DNA of 64,000 nucleotides from J051 sp040289295 (GCA_040289295.1 PSLA01000011.1:1-64000); one strand, 5' to 3'. Numbered from the stretch's first letter, positions 52,403 to 61,694 are shown. The notes: a model not told the origin generated them from the letters alone. A program made the numbers and translations.

Positions 52403-53531
52403 GTGAAAGTAACACCGGACACGCTTGCATCTCTCGAGGCTTGCTTCGGGATTACCTCGAAGGCGACACGGTGGATGAGTTCCTCCGCGCCTTCGAGATC
52501 CCATTTGCATCGGGCCACTGGTGGGCGGGCGAGTTCTTCGACCGCTTCTGCCCCATCGGCTACAACAGCGACAAGCAGTTTGACAACAGCGTGCCCGCAC
52601 AGATTCAACGCGTTGCCCAAGCCGGAATCCGCGGCGTCGAGTTCCACGAGTCGGTCTTTCTCGATGAGCACAAGGCGCGTGACGGTGCAAAGGTGAAAGG
52701 GATCCTTGAAGCCCTGCAACGACATAACGTGACCCCCACGTGTATGAATATGAACACGTCGACCGACCCGAAGTGGAAGTACGGCGGCGTAACGAACCCT
52801 GACCCGAGAGTTCGCCGGGAGTGCATCGAACTACGCGTACAAGGCGTGCGTTTGGCTGAGGAAGTGGGCTGCTCCTCGTGCAACCTCTGGCCGGGAAGCG
52901 ACGGCTGGGACTATCACTTCGAGGTGGACTACGGCGAGACGCTGCAGTGGTACATTGAAGGATGCACTCACATTGCCGAAGAGTGCAACCTGCGCGGGCT
53001 GAAGTTCCGCACCGAGTCGAAACAGAAGAGGAGCCACGAGAGGGAAACATGATCGTGAACACGGTGGCGAAGGCGGCTCTCGTCGCACAAGAAATCAATC
53101 GCAACCTCGGGACCGCCGCGATGGGCGTCGTAATCGACTACGGCCACGAGCAGATGGTGGGAAACACTCCACCCGACTCGCTCTACATGCTTCGCGCAAT
53201 CGGCGTTCCCATCGCCAACTTCCACATCAACGCCGCGAAGTACAACTCGAATGACGAAGACCGAATCGCGGGAACCGACGACGTGTGGCGGCTCATCGAG
53301 TTTTGCTACACCGCAGTGGACACCGGGTACGACGGTTGGTTCGGCGAAGACCAGTTCACCTACCGAACCGAGCAGGTCGAGAGCATGAGACTGTCCCTGG
53401 AACTCTTCGCCAATTGCATGAAGAAAGCATTGCTGATCTACCGACGGAGCGATGACCTACGCAAAGCGCAAGCCACCGGAGATGCCCTGCGCGTGCTGCA
53501 GCTGGTGAAGCATGTCGTCTATAACGGTTGA
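52403..53531 (+). pseudogene. Xylose isomerase-like TIM-barrel sugar isomerase, two frameshifts
   Basis: Three frames together make one protein of the xylose isomerase-like/sugar phosphate isomerase superfamily. The first piece starts at GTG 52403 (KVTPDTLASLEACFG). The second frame (52451-53030) carries DYLEGDTVDEFLRAFEIPFA, QAGIRGVEFHES and CSSCNLWPGSDGWDY. The third (53027-53531) carries NMIVNTVAKAALVAQEINRN and VIDYGHEQMVGNTPPDS, then GYDGWFGEDQF. The breaks look like loss of one G at 52448-52450 and a duplicated AG near 53026-53032. A TTG at 52441 could start the middle piece, so only the second break is certain to truncate. Sequencing error cannot be excluded. Confidence 0.7.
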
Positions 53532-54433
53532 GTAGAGCGCGTGTGATCGTTCTCTCGTGGTTTCAAGCGCAAGACCTTCTGGCGGCGAGAGCCGGTTCGA
53601 AGGAGCGCGCCGCCGTGTCGCTCGATCTCAACCGAAGCACTCAACAGGTCTCCCTCAACGAACTAGGCGTGAAGTTTCCCGATGGGCAAACACTCCCTTG
53701 GGAAGCACTTGAAGCAATTGCGGAGGATAAAAAGCATTGCTTCCTGGTTGAGGAGAACCAACTTCGCAGGGTTCAGGTGTTCTCCGAATCAACGAGGCTG
53801 GTGCGAACGCTCTTTCCAACCCGGGAAGCGCCCACAATGATGGTATCGGGCTTCCCGATGCACCGCATTCGCGGCACGGTGCCTACGGAGGACACGCGCA
53901 GGAAGATGGACGTCGTCGGGCGGCTCGCCGGATGCCGCGTTCTCGACACGGCAACCGGCCTCGGGTACACAGCCATCGAGGCAGCTCGACGAGGGGCCAA
54001 CGTACTGAGTGTCGAATTGGATCCGGCAGCGCTCGAGATTGCACGCCTGAATCCGTGGTCGTCTGAACTCTTCGCCTGCGACAGAATCGAATTGCTACTG
54101 GGCGATGTGCGCGAAGTGATCACCCGTTTACCAAGCCGCGCGTTCCAGGTCATCGTGCACGACCCGCCGTCAGTACAACTCGCCGGCGAACTGTACTCGC
54201 GAAAGCTGTATGCGCAATTCCACCGCGTGCTTACAGATCGTGGCCGGTTGTTTCACTATACAGGGGACCCGAACAGCGCGTTAGGCGAGAGAACCACGCG
54301 AGGTGTGATGCGCAGGCTACATGAGGCAAGCTTCGATCAGGTGCGCCGCGCGCCGGACGCGTTCGGCGTCATTGCTGAGAAGCGTCCGCCTCGCCACGTC
54401 CAGCGAGCGAGAAGAACGCCATCCACAAAATGA
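53528..54433 (+). CDS. SAM-dependent methyltransferase
   Basis: A 301-residue protein with a class I methyltransferase core: CRVLDTATGLGYTAIEAAR (motif I, about residues 134-152), VLSVELDPAALEIARLNP (motif II), LLGDVREVI, and the substrate-loop DPPS in FQVIVHDPPSVQLAG. The N-terminal 120 residues form a separate beta-rich domain ending in MVSGFPMHRIRGTVP. This arrangement is seen in archaeal- and environmental-type methyltransferases of unknown substrate. TTG at 53528 overlaps the preceding stop; GTG at 53543 is an alternative start. The 3' end overlaps the convergent spoIIM-like gene by 65 bases. Confidence 0.75.
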   Translation: MSRARVIVLSWFQAQDLLAARAGSKERAAVSLDLNRSTQQVSLNELGVKFPDGQTLPWEALEAIAEDKKHCFLVEENQLRRVQVFSESTRLVRTLFPTREAPTMMVSGFPMHRIRGTVPTEDTRRKMDVVGRLAGCRVLDTATGLGYTAIEAARRGANVLSVELDPAALEIARLNPWSSELFACDRIELLLGDVREVITRLPSRAFQVIVHDPPSVQLAGELYSRKLYAQFHRVLTDRGRLFHYTGDPNSALGERTTRGVMRRLHEASFDQVRRAPDAFGVIAEKRPPRHVQRARRTPSTK

Positions 54434-55346
54434 AAGTCAGAATGGCGAAAGCGTGCTTCGCCACCGATGGGACGCTTGCCTGAAAACTGAACCACGCCTC
54501 GATCGGCGCGGCGATCCAGATCATCCCTATGCCCATCGCGATGAGCAGCGCCGCGTCCCTCCCCGCCTCTCGCACGCTCGCGCCTACGCTCTTGCGACCG
54601 GGATTGATCATCGCCCACGCCAGGATGAAACCACCTCCGGCGCCGACAAATATGCCGCCCAACTCCGTAACGCCGTGCGGCAGAACGCCAGTCACAAAGT
54701 GCTCCAACGCCCCAACGCCCTGCACCTCGTGAAGGAACACCCCGAGGATCACTCCGTTCTGGAACAGCGCGTACAACGCGGACAGGCCGAACGTCATACC
54801 GCCCGCCGCCACCAGGATCGTAGCTAACGTGTTATTGGCGATGTAAAAGGCGGTGCCGGCGATGCTGCCCTCGATGGGAGTGTCCTCAAACTGCCCCGTC
54901 TTCCAGTGCTCGAGGCTGTCTCGAAAATCCGGGGGTACGACAGCGTCCACGAACCGCGGGTCCGCTGCTGTAAGGAACCACGCCGCCGCACCGAAGAGCG
55001 CCGTCGCCCCGACCGCAAACAGGATGAATGCGTACCGGCGGCGGACCGCTCGCGCCGCATCGAGCGCCAGGTCGCGAGCCGCTGCGAACAGCGGCTTGCG
55101 CCGGTGGGCGTAGAGTACCGCGGCACTCCTGGCTACCAGGTCGTTTAGGAAGGCGAGCAGGCTGGGGTTTGTACCCTGCGTTCGCGTGGCAGCGAGGTCT
55201 GCCGATACCCGTCGATGGAGGCGGGAGAACTCCACCAGCTCATCGCCCCGCAATCCTTTTAGGCTCGTCTCGGCACGATGCAACAATTCCTGAAGCCGGT
55301 CCCAGTCCCTGCTCCTCCGCTTGACGAACTCCTGCTCCTTCATCAT
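54369..55346 (-). CDS. SpoIIM-family membrane protein
   Basis: A 325-residue protein with a soluble helical N-terminus (FVKRRSRDWDRLQELLHRAE) and then five or six membrane helices. It contains AFYIANNTLATILVAAGGMT, GLSALYALFQNGVILGVFLH and VLPHGVTELGGIFVGAGGGF, the conserved core of the stage II sporulation M / DUF95 family. In non-spore-formers these proteins are of unknown role, often linked to RDD and MoxR genes, which are not seen here. Two ATGs (55346, 55343) are possible. Confidence 0.85.
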   Translation of the reverse strand: MMKEQEFVKRRSRDWDRLQELLHRAETSLKGLRGDELVEFSRLHRRVSADLAATRTQGTNPSLLAFLNDLVARSAAVLYAHRRKPLFAAARDLALDAARAVRRRYAFILFAVGATALFGAAAWFLTAADPRFVDAVVPPDFRDSLEHWKTGQFEDTPIEGSIAGTAFYIANNTLATILVAAGGMTFGLSALYALFQNGVILGVFLHEVQGVGALEHFVTGVLPHGVTELGGIFVGAGGGFILAWAMINPGRKSVGASVREAGRDAALLIAMGIGMIWIAAPIEAWFSFQASVPSVAKHAFAILTFILWMAFFSLAGRGEADASQQ

Positions 55347-55486
55347 CGCTTAATTGCCTTTTAGGGAACGCCCGCGGGCGCATGTCGTCTTATCCGATGG
55401 ATGGAAGCGCCATAATATCCGAGTTGACTGGCCCGCGGTTTGCCGCGCGGTATCAGGGATGACGATCTCGGCAGGGAAGCCACATT

Positions 55487-55508
55487 AGGGGGCGCAAGCG
55501 TCCCGCGC
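55487..55508. repeat. Divergent copy of the dispersed GC-rich repeat
   Basis: AGGGGGCGCAAGCGTCCCGCGC matches the repeat core with a few changes. It lies in the intergenic region before the sigma-70 gene. Confidence 0.5.
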
Positions 55509-55530
55509 ATATAGAACAAGCCGTAAGATC

Positions 55531-56367
55531 ATGACGACACCTGCCGGTAGACCTCAAAGAATGGACGAAAGGGACGATATTCCGTCCTATCTTGAACGTT
55601 TGACGCGAGAGCCGCTACTTACAGCCGATGAGGAGAAGGCACTCGCTTCTCGCGCCCAGCAAGGTGACGAGGAAGCTCGGAAGCGGCTGGTCGAGGCGAA
55701 TATGCGCCTCGTTATCAACGTCGCGAGGAACTACCGCAGCCCCGCCTTCTCGCTTGAAGACCTCGTCCAGGAGGGTGCGATCGGCCTACTCAAAGCCATC
55801 TCCAAGTTCAATCCCGCCCGCGGATACCGCTTCAGCACATATGCCATGTTCTGGATCCGACAGGCAATCGGGCGCTCCATAGAGAACAAAAGCCGCGCCA
55901 TCCGACTTCCTGCCCACATCCGGAACGCAATACGCCGTATAGACCGAAAGGCAGCCGAACTCGCGCTTGCTCTCGGACGCGAGCCAACGATGGACGAGGT
56001 CGCCCAGGCGATCGGTGTGAGCGAGAGAAAACTCGTTCAGCTTCTCCAATGCGCGTCGGACATCGTCTCTTTGGACGGGATGATTGGTGATGACCAAGCC
56101 GATTACACCCAGCTTGTCCCCGACCCGAATTGCGAAGATCCCGAGCGCCGGGTCATACAATCGGAGGCAAGAACGCTGCTGAATAGGGCGCTCCAAGACT
56201 TGCCGCTTAGGGAAAGACACGCCGTGCGGCGACGGCTCGGGCTTGACGCCGCAGACGATGACGAAGTCGCATCACGCGAAAAGCGGCGCGTAATGGGTGT
56301 TCGAGCCATCCAGCGGCTGCGCGCCATTGCCGAACGCCACCGGCTCCGTGAGTACTTCGAGTCCTGA
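55531..56367 (+). CDS. RpoD-like sigma-70 factor with shortened region 4.2
   Basis: A 278-residue group 2-type sigma factor. It has region 1.2 (PSYLERLTREPLLTADEEKALA), the core binding region 2 (LVEANMRLVINVARNYR, LEDLVQEGAIGLLKAI), and the -10 helix RGYRFSTYAMFWIRQAIGRSI. Region 3 (RLPAHIRNAIRRIDRKAAEL) follows. In region 4 the LPLRERHAVRRRLGL stretch is normal, but the first helix of the 4.2 helix-turn-helix (usually TLEEIGEELGV) is replaced by a short acidic stretch (AADDDEVA) before a recognisable SREKRRVMGVRAIQRLR. About eight residues are missing, so -35 recognition may be changed. It is not the main RpoD, which should be larger. Confidence 0.85.
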   Translation: MTTPAGRPQRMDERDDIPSYLERLTREPLLTADEEKALASRAQQGDEEARKRLVEANMRLVINVARNYRSPAFSLEDLVQEGAIGLLKAISKFNPARGYRFSTYAMFWIRQAIGRSIENKSRAIRLPAHIRNAIRRIDRKAAELALALGREPTMDEVAQAIGVSERKLVQLLQCASDIVSLDGMIGDDQADYTQLVPDPNCEDPERRVIQSEARTLLNRALQDLPLRERHAVRRRLGLDAADDDEVASREKRRVMGVRAIQRLRAIAERHRLREYFES

Positions 56368-56528
56368 CGGGATCCAGTCCCCGCTAATATCCGGGCATCT
56401 TTTCGCCAGTTTTAAGCCACATCCAGAAATACCCGGCCCCCTTTAGGCGAATCGCGGCCACAAAGTTGTACGCCCTTTGGCGATCTGCGATATACCTACT
56501 GTTCAATAGGAGGACTGAACAACGCGTG

Positions 56529-57972
56529 ATGAACAGAACTATTACTACCAATCGGCGACTGGGCGGCGCGCGCGCTTTGCCTAGTCGCGGTCGTCGCTAT
56601 CACCGTCAACTTCGGTTGTGGCGGAAGCGGCGTTCCAATCGTCAAAGCGGGCGGTGCTGAGCCGACGGCTGGAACGTGGCGCACCATCGTGCTGACCAAC
56701 TTCAGCGCCGCGAGCGTACCAGCGCCGCCGGCATACCGAACGCCCACCTGGCAGAACGAGATCGCCGAGCTACAGCAACTTCAAGCCGGTCGTACCGAGG
56801 ATCAGATCGACCGCGCGATTTTCTGGAACGCAGGCGCAATCTGCCGCTGGAACGAGATAGCACGCGACCTCGTCGCGGCGCACAGACTGAACCCGCCGAT
56901 TGCGTCAAGGATCTACGCGGCGCTTTCGATCGCACAGTACGACGCGATGATCGCGGTATGGCGCATGAAGTATCGCTACAACCGCAAGTACCCGTCGCAG
57001 GAGGTCGGTACGGGCATTAAACCGGTGTTGGCGATTCCGCCGGATCCGTGCTACCCCTGCGAGCACTCTGCTATTGCAGCCGTCAGCGAGCGCATCCTGC
57101 GGCAATTCTTCCCGAACGACATTGCCGCGCTGGACGCGGCAAAGAGCGAACACCAGCAGAGTCGCATGTGGGCCGGTATCGCTCGACGTAGCGACGTCGA
57201 GGCAGGCGACCAGATCGGCGTGTTCGTCGCCGAAGAGGTCCTCGCGCACATCGCGGACGATGGCTCGGATGCTGTCTGGACGGGGCAGGTACCTGTTGGC
57301 GACTGTTACTGGTACAGCAGCGAGAACCCTCCCCGGCCGCCGCTTCTGCCGCTCTGGGGCAGGGTGCGACCTTGGCTCATGACCTCGGGCTCGCAGTTTC
57401 GACCAGGCCCGCCGCCGGATTGCCACTCCCAAGAGTTCCTGGATGCGCTTCGAGAGGTCAGGTATATCTCCGACAACCGAACACCGGAGCAACTCGCGAT
57501 CGCCCAGTTCTGGGCTGACGGCCCGGGCACGGCAACCCCTCCCGGTCACTGGAACCAGATCGCATGCGATATGGCGACACAGAAAGGGCTGAACGAAGTA
57601 CGCACAGCCAGGATGCTCGCTCTGATGAACATGGCGGTGATGGATGCCGGAATCGCTGTGTGGGACGCCAAGTACACCTACTGGTTGAAACGGCCGTCCC
57701 AGGCCGATCCTAACATCACGACGCCTATTGGCTTGCCCAACTTCCCGAGCTACACCTCTGGGCACTCGGGCTTCTCTGGTGCGGCGGCCACGGTACTCGC
57801 CTACATCTTCCCAGATCAGGCGGAGACCCTGAACGCGATGGCTGAGGAGGCAGCCATCTCCCGCTTGTACGGCGGCATTCACTACCGCTTCGACAACGAG
57901 GACGGGCTGAAGCAGGGGCGGCAGATCGGTGCGCTTGCTGTCGCGCGAGGAAAATCCGACGGCTCCCCGTAA
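56529..57972 (+). pseudogene. Vanadium haloperoxidase/PAP2-like lipoprotein gene with frameshift in a (GC)5 tract
   Basis: The main frame encodes a vanadium-dependent haloperoxidase/PAP2-type phosphatase. It has an N-terminal helical part with PPDPCYPCEHSAIAAVSERI, and a C-terminal core with NFPSYTSGHSGFSGAAATVL (the SGHS histidine) and ISRLYGGIHYRFDNEDGLKQ (the R....H acid-base pair). No start codon lies in this frame upstream of LCLVAVVAITVNFGCGG, a lipoprotein-like signal. The ATG at 56529, after AGGAGG, is in another frame (NRTITTNRRLGGAR). One extra GC unit in the tract at 56566-56575 would join the two exactly. Either a slipped pseudogene, a phase-variable gene, or a sequencing slip. 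Confidence 0.65.
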
Positions 57973-58047
57973 CGGCTGAGCCTCGCTAAAGGGACTACTC
58001 GGCTGGGATGGGCGAACCACCCATCCCAGTCGGTATCTTTTGCTTTC

Positions 58048-60123
58048 TTAAGCCACTGCTGCCACCGCGGGTGACGCGACGCGACCCGTGAACTCGACCT
58101 CGGCGTTCGCCGCAACCTCATTGAACGCCATCACGGGCAGGCGCAGGCCGCTACGCTCGAGCAGCCGCTTGAGAGGCAATCGTAGAGTTGCGCTGCACAG
58201 CAGTACCGGACTGCGACCCGATGCTGTTACCTTGTCAGCCTCGCGGCCGATGGCCGCCACGATTTCGCGAGACACCGTGGGATCAAGAGCCAACGCACTG
58301 CCGTAAGTTGTCTGCTTTAGGCTATCGGTGAGCATCTGCTCCAAAGGCGGCTCCAAGGTGAAGCAATAAAGCACGCCGTCGTCGCTGAGGTGCTTGCGCG
58401 TAACGGTGCGTGGGATCGCGGCGCGCACCAACTCGCCCAGTTGCTCCGGATCGGTTACGCGATCGCTGAAGTCCGCCAGGGTCTCCAAGATCGTGACCAT
58501 GTCCCGAATCGGAATGCCCTCGCGGAGCAGGTGCTGTAGCGCCTTCTGTACGTCGCCGACGGTCATCTTGGCGGGAACCAACTCCTCCACGATCGCAGGA
58601 TAGGCTTCCTTCAAGTTGTCAAGAAGCAGTTGAACATCCTGTCGGGTGAGCAGCTCCGCTGCGTGCCGCTTGACGAGCTCGCTCAGGTGCGTGCTCATCA
58701 TCGCGCTCGGTTCGACCACGGTGTAGCCCGACTTCTCAGCCTGGTCGCGCAGTTCCTTCTCGATCCAGAGGGCGTCGATGCCGAACACCGGGTCCTTGGT
58801 GGCAGTGCCGGTAACGGGCGAAGACGCGCCGCCACCGTCGATCGCTAGCAAGTTGTTCGGAAACGCCTGCGCTCGAGCAACCTCTTCTCCGCGAATGCGC
58901 ACGATGTATTCGTTCGCTTGCACCGAGGCGTTGTCTCGAATGCGCACGCTCGGAAGCACGAAGCCCAGTTCGGTCGCCAACTGCTTACGAACCGCAGTGA
59001 TGCGTTCGGGCAAGTCCCCTCCCTGCCTTGGGTCGGCGAGCCGCGTTAGAGCATATCCAATCTCTAACTCGATGGCATCCACGGTAAGAAGCGGGAGAAC
59101 CGCGTCGACAGAGTTCGCAGGCGGCTGTTGGGCGGCGGCTGCCTTTGCTTCCGCTTCCCGCTGTTGCTTTGTGGGTTGCGCCAAGTTGCTGCGCGCCGCT
59201 TGGTAACCGACGAACGCCAGCGCAGCCATGCCGAGGAAGATGAGCTTCGGGAAGCCCGGCACGAACGCGAGAAGGGCCAGCGCGGCCGCCGCGCCTTGCA
59301 GCGAGCGTGGCTGGCTCAGCACTTGTCGAACCACCGCGGAGCCCATGCCAGACTCTTGGCTTGACCTGGTCACCATCAAGCCAGCGCTCGTGCTGATGAG
59401 AAGCGCGGGGATCTGCGACACAAGCCCTTCGCCGACGCTCAACACGGCGTAGGTCTTGAGGATGTCGAGCAAGGCGCCCTGCCCCCGCATGAAGCCGACG
59501 ATGACACCGCCGATGATGTTGACGAGGATAATGAGAATGCTGGCAATGGCGTCACCCTTGATGAACTTGCTCGCGCCGTCCATCGCACCGTAGAAGTCAG
59601 CCTCTCTCTTGATTTGAGTGCGGCGTTCCCGAGCCTCTTCCTCAGTAATCAAGCCCGCGTTTAGGTCCGCGTCAATCGCCATCTGCTTGCCGGGCATGGC
59701 GTCGAGGGTGAACCTGGCAACGACCTCTGCGACGCGTCCTGCGCCGTTCGTGATCACAACAAATTGAACAATGACCAGGATCGCGAACACGACGAGGCCG
59801 ACGATGAAGTCACCTCCCATGACGAGGCTGCCAAACGTCTCGATCACGTGCCCTGCCTCGGCGGTGCCGAGGATCAACTTCGTCGCTGCCACGCTCAGCG
59901 CCAAACGCAACAGGGTTGTGATCAACAATACCGACGGGAAAGTATCGAACTGAAGCGGATGCTCCACGTTGGTCGCGATTAGCGCAATGCCGATGCTGAC
60001 GCCGATGCTGAGCACGAGCATGGCATCGAGCGCCCAGTGCGGCATCGGAACGATGAGCATAACAACGATGGCAAGAATGCCCATCGCCAGGAGGATGTCG
60101 CTGTTGCGGAGCAGGCGGTTCAC
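58048..60123 (-). CDS. flhA: Flagellar biosynthesis protein FlhA
   Basis: Export-gate component of the flagellar type III secretion system. The 691-residue protein has eight membrane helices in the first 310 residues (from ILLAMGILAIVVMLIVPMP). The FHIPEP-type signature GRVAEVVARFTLDAMPGKQM is followed by AIDADLNAG and RREADFYGAMDGASKFIKGD. A linker and a cytoplasmic domain with VDAIELEIGYAL, VRIRDNASVQANEYIVRIRG and PVLLCSATLRLPLKRL complete it. GTG at 60123 overlaps the MotE-like stop (GTGA). It is the last gene of the minus-strand flagellar operon in this window. Confidence 0.97.
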   Translation of the reverse strand: MNRLLRNSDILLAMGILAIVVMLIVPMPHWALDAMLVLSIGVSIGIALIATNVEHPLQFDTFPSVLLITTLLRLALSVAATKLILGTAEAGHVIETFGSLVMGGDFIVGLVVFAILVIVQFVVITNGAGRVAEVVARFTLDAMPGKQMAIDADLNAGLITEEEARERRTQIKREADFYGAMDGASKFIKGDAIASILIILVNIIGGVIVGFMRGQGALLDILKTYAVLSVGEGLVSQIPALLISTSAGLMVTRSSQESGMGSAVVRQVLSQPRSLQGAAAALALLAFVPGFPKLIFLGMAALAFVGYQAARSNLAQPTKQQREAEAKAAAAQQPPANSVDAVLPLLTVDAIELEIGYALTRLADPRQGGDLPERITAVRKQLATELGFVLPSVRIRDNASVQANEYIVRIRGEEVARAQAFPNNLLAIDGGGASSPVTGTATKDPVFGIDALWIEKELRDQAEKSGYTVVEPSAMMSTHLSELVKRHAAELLTRQDVQLLLDNLKEAYPAIVEELVPAKMTVGDVQKALQHLLREGIPIRDMVTILETLADFSDRVTDPEQLGELVRAAIPRTVTRKHLSDDGVLYCFTLEPPLEQMLTDSLKQTTYGSALALDPTVSREIVAAIGREADKVTASGRSPVLLCSATLRLPLKRLLERSGLRLPVMAFNEVAANAEVEFTGRVASPAVAAVA

Positions 60124-60629
60124 TTGCCCCCCCGCTCGAGTGCCTTAATTCCCCTGCTTAACTTGAGTGCGCGCTCAGGCGGAAGCGCGGAAAGCACCTC
60201 CGCAAGCTTCTCATCGTCCATCTTCGCAAGAACCAGGAGGACGTCACCATCTTTCCATTGCTGAACGAGGGCGGCGACCTTCTGGGCGTCCATCGCCGTC
60301 CACAGTTTCGCAAGCCGCTCAGTACCGTCCTGGCGAGATGTTTGCTCGCGGGACGCTCGCGTCTCCTCTGTGGTGGGCGTGGCTGGGTCTGATATTGGTG
60401 AGTCGGACTTCGCCTTCGTCTTGGCGTCGTCGGTGGCCTGCTGGCCGAGGCGCTCGTTAGCGAGAGAGGTGGGGTTTGCGGCCTGCTCGCCATCTACCTG
60501 TTTGGCTGTCGACTTGACCTTCTTTGGCGGCGTGATGCCCGGGATGTTGATGACTCCGGCATAGCCGAGGCCGATCGTGGTACCTCCGATGACAATGATG
60601 GCTGCGAGGATGGGAACGAGGAGTTTCAT
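60120..60629 (-). CDS. MotE-like flagellar operon membrane protein
   Basis: A 169-residue protein with an N-terminal membrane helix (LLVPILAAIIVIGGTTIGLG) and a polar, probably disordered linker of about 75 residues. The C-terminal helical domain has WTAMDAQKVAALVQQWKDGD and KMDDEKLAEVLSALPPERAL, the pattern of MgtE-N/MotE domains. MotE stabilises stator proteins in some bacteria; the order here (between a lytic transglycosylase and FlhA) supports a flagellar role. Part of the linker (ETRASREQTS) is encoded by the dispersed repeat. Both ends overlap neighbours by four bases. Confidence 0.75.
   Translation of the reverse strand: MKLLVPILAAIIVIGGTTIGLGYAGVINIPGITPPKKVKSTAKQVDGEQAANPTSLANERLGQQATDDAKTKAKSDSPISDPATPTTEETRASREQTSRQDGTERLAKLWTAMDAQKVAALVQQWKDGDVLLVLAKMDDEKLAEVLSALPPERALKLSRGIKALERGGK
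60344..60365. repeat. Dispersed GC-rich repeat inside the MotE-like gene
   Basis: GCTCGCGGGACGCTCGCGTC on the plus strand is a copy of the repeat, lying within the coding sequence of the MotE-like protein and read in frame as part of its linker. Confidence 0.7.
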
Positions 60630-61204
60630 GGTCGTAGCTCATCCAAGATGCGGCGGACGTACGCGCGGGTCTCGGCGAAGGGGGGGATGCCTCCGTAACG
60701 TCGAACGGCTCCGGGGCCAGCATTGTACGCGGCGAGGGCGAGTTCAACGCTGCCGAACTCGTCGAGCATTCGGCGGAGGTATCGTGCGCCTCCTTGCATG
60801 TTTTGGATGGGGTCAAATGGCTCGATTACACCAAGAGATCGGGCGGTTTCCGACATCAACTGAGTCAGCCCCATGGCGCCCTTTGGTGAGACTGCGCTCG
60901 GGTTCCAACCGCTCTCCGCAGAGATGAGGGCAGCGAATAGGGCTGGGTCGACGCCGTTCTCCTGCGCGATCTGATGCGCAAGACCTTGTAGGGAGGCTAT
61001 ATCGAAGGGGCTGGCTGGGAGTATGCCGATGCCCACGCCGGCACCGTACCGCTGGAGGTATGCGGCCACACCCTGCGCTGCAGCTTGTGCCGCAACCCGC
61101 CTCTCCGCCTCATCAAGGCGTATGGAGAAGAGTTGTTCCATACGGGCTTCGATCTGGCGCATGCGTGCGAGAACGCCTTGGGGGCCGAGGGGCTGGATTC
61201 TCAT
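60626..61204 (-). CDS. Lytic transglycosylase (SLT family) of the flagellar operon
   Basis: A 192-residue protein whose C-terminal two thirds is an SLT domain: the catalytic glutamate in AALISAESGWNPSAVSPKGA, then MGLTQLMSETARSLGV, NMQGGARYLRRML and LALAAYNAGPGAVRRYGG. The N-terminal 60 residues are helical, with no signal peptide. Flagellar muramidases open the cell wall for the rod; the function is assigned from the operon. The ATG at 61204 is right upstream of the repeat pair that separates it from fliJ. Confidence 0.88.
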   Translation of the reverse strand: MRIQPLGPQGVLARMRQIEARMEQLFSIRLDEAERRVAAQAAAQGVAAYLQRYGAGVGIGILPASPFDIASLQGLAHQIAQENGVDPALFAALISAESGWNPSAVSPKGAMGLTQLMSETARSLGVIEPFDPIQNMQGGARYLRRMLDEFGSVELALAAYNAGPGAVRRYGGIPPFAETRAYVRRILDELRP

Positions 61205-61226
61205 GATGCTTTCCTCCTCCGTCTAT

Positions 61227-61275
61227 GCTCGCGGGACGCTCGCCCTCCCTGGCTTTGCTCGCGGGGCGCTCTCAC
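61227..61275. repeat. Two copies of the dispersed GC-rich repeat
   Basis: GCTCGCGGGACGCTCGCCCTCCC (61227-61249) and GCTCGCGGGGCGCTCTCACG (61257-61276) fill the short gap between the lytic transglycosylase and fliJ. The second reaches the fliJ stop codon. Confidence 0.65.
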
Positions 61276-61694
61276 GATGCTTCCCTCCGGGAGTTCGTCC
61301 AGTCGTCCAGCGCCTTCTGCTCTTCGCGGCCCTTCGCCAGCTCCCATTCCTTTTGTGCTCGCTCGCGGAGGCGGCAGAGCACCTCGTGGTTGCGCCGCGC
61401 CTCTGCCCACTCATCATGCGCTCGCTCTTCTTCGAGCAGCAGCGTGTCCACAATGGCGCGATGCGCTTCGATGTCGTCGCTGAGTTTCTCAAGATAGAGA
61501 TCCAGCGCCTGCATTTCCTCGACGTTGGCAGGTAGGATCAACTCGGCGCGAGCCTTCTCGCGAATGGCGCGCTCAAGCTCCATCTCTGCGGCGAAGCGAA
61601 GCGATCGCGCCTCCAGCCACGCCTCTTTCGCCCATTGCTCTTGCAATGCGCGATACTCCAACACCTTTTGTAGTCTGAATCGGAATCTACGCAT
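61272..61694 (-). CDS. fliJ: Flagellar export chaperone FliJ
   Basis: A 140-residue coiled-coil protein (FRFRLQKVLEYRALQEQWAK, then charged heptads) that links the FliI ATPase ring to the FlhA gate. The N-terminal RFRF.L...L start is typical of FliJ. It starts 13 bases after the fliI stop. A spacer with two repeat copies follows. Confidence 0.85.
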   Translation of the reverse strand: MRRFRFRLQKVLEYRALQEQWAKEAWLEARSLRFAAEMELERAIREKARAELILPANVEEMQALDLYLEKLSDDIEAHRAIVDTLLLEEERAHDEWAEARRNHEVLCRLRERAQKEWELAKGREEQKALDDWTNSRREAS

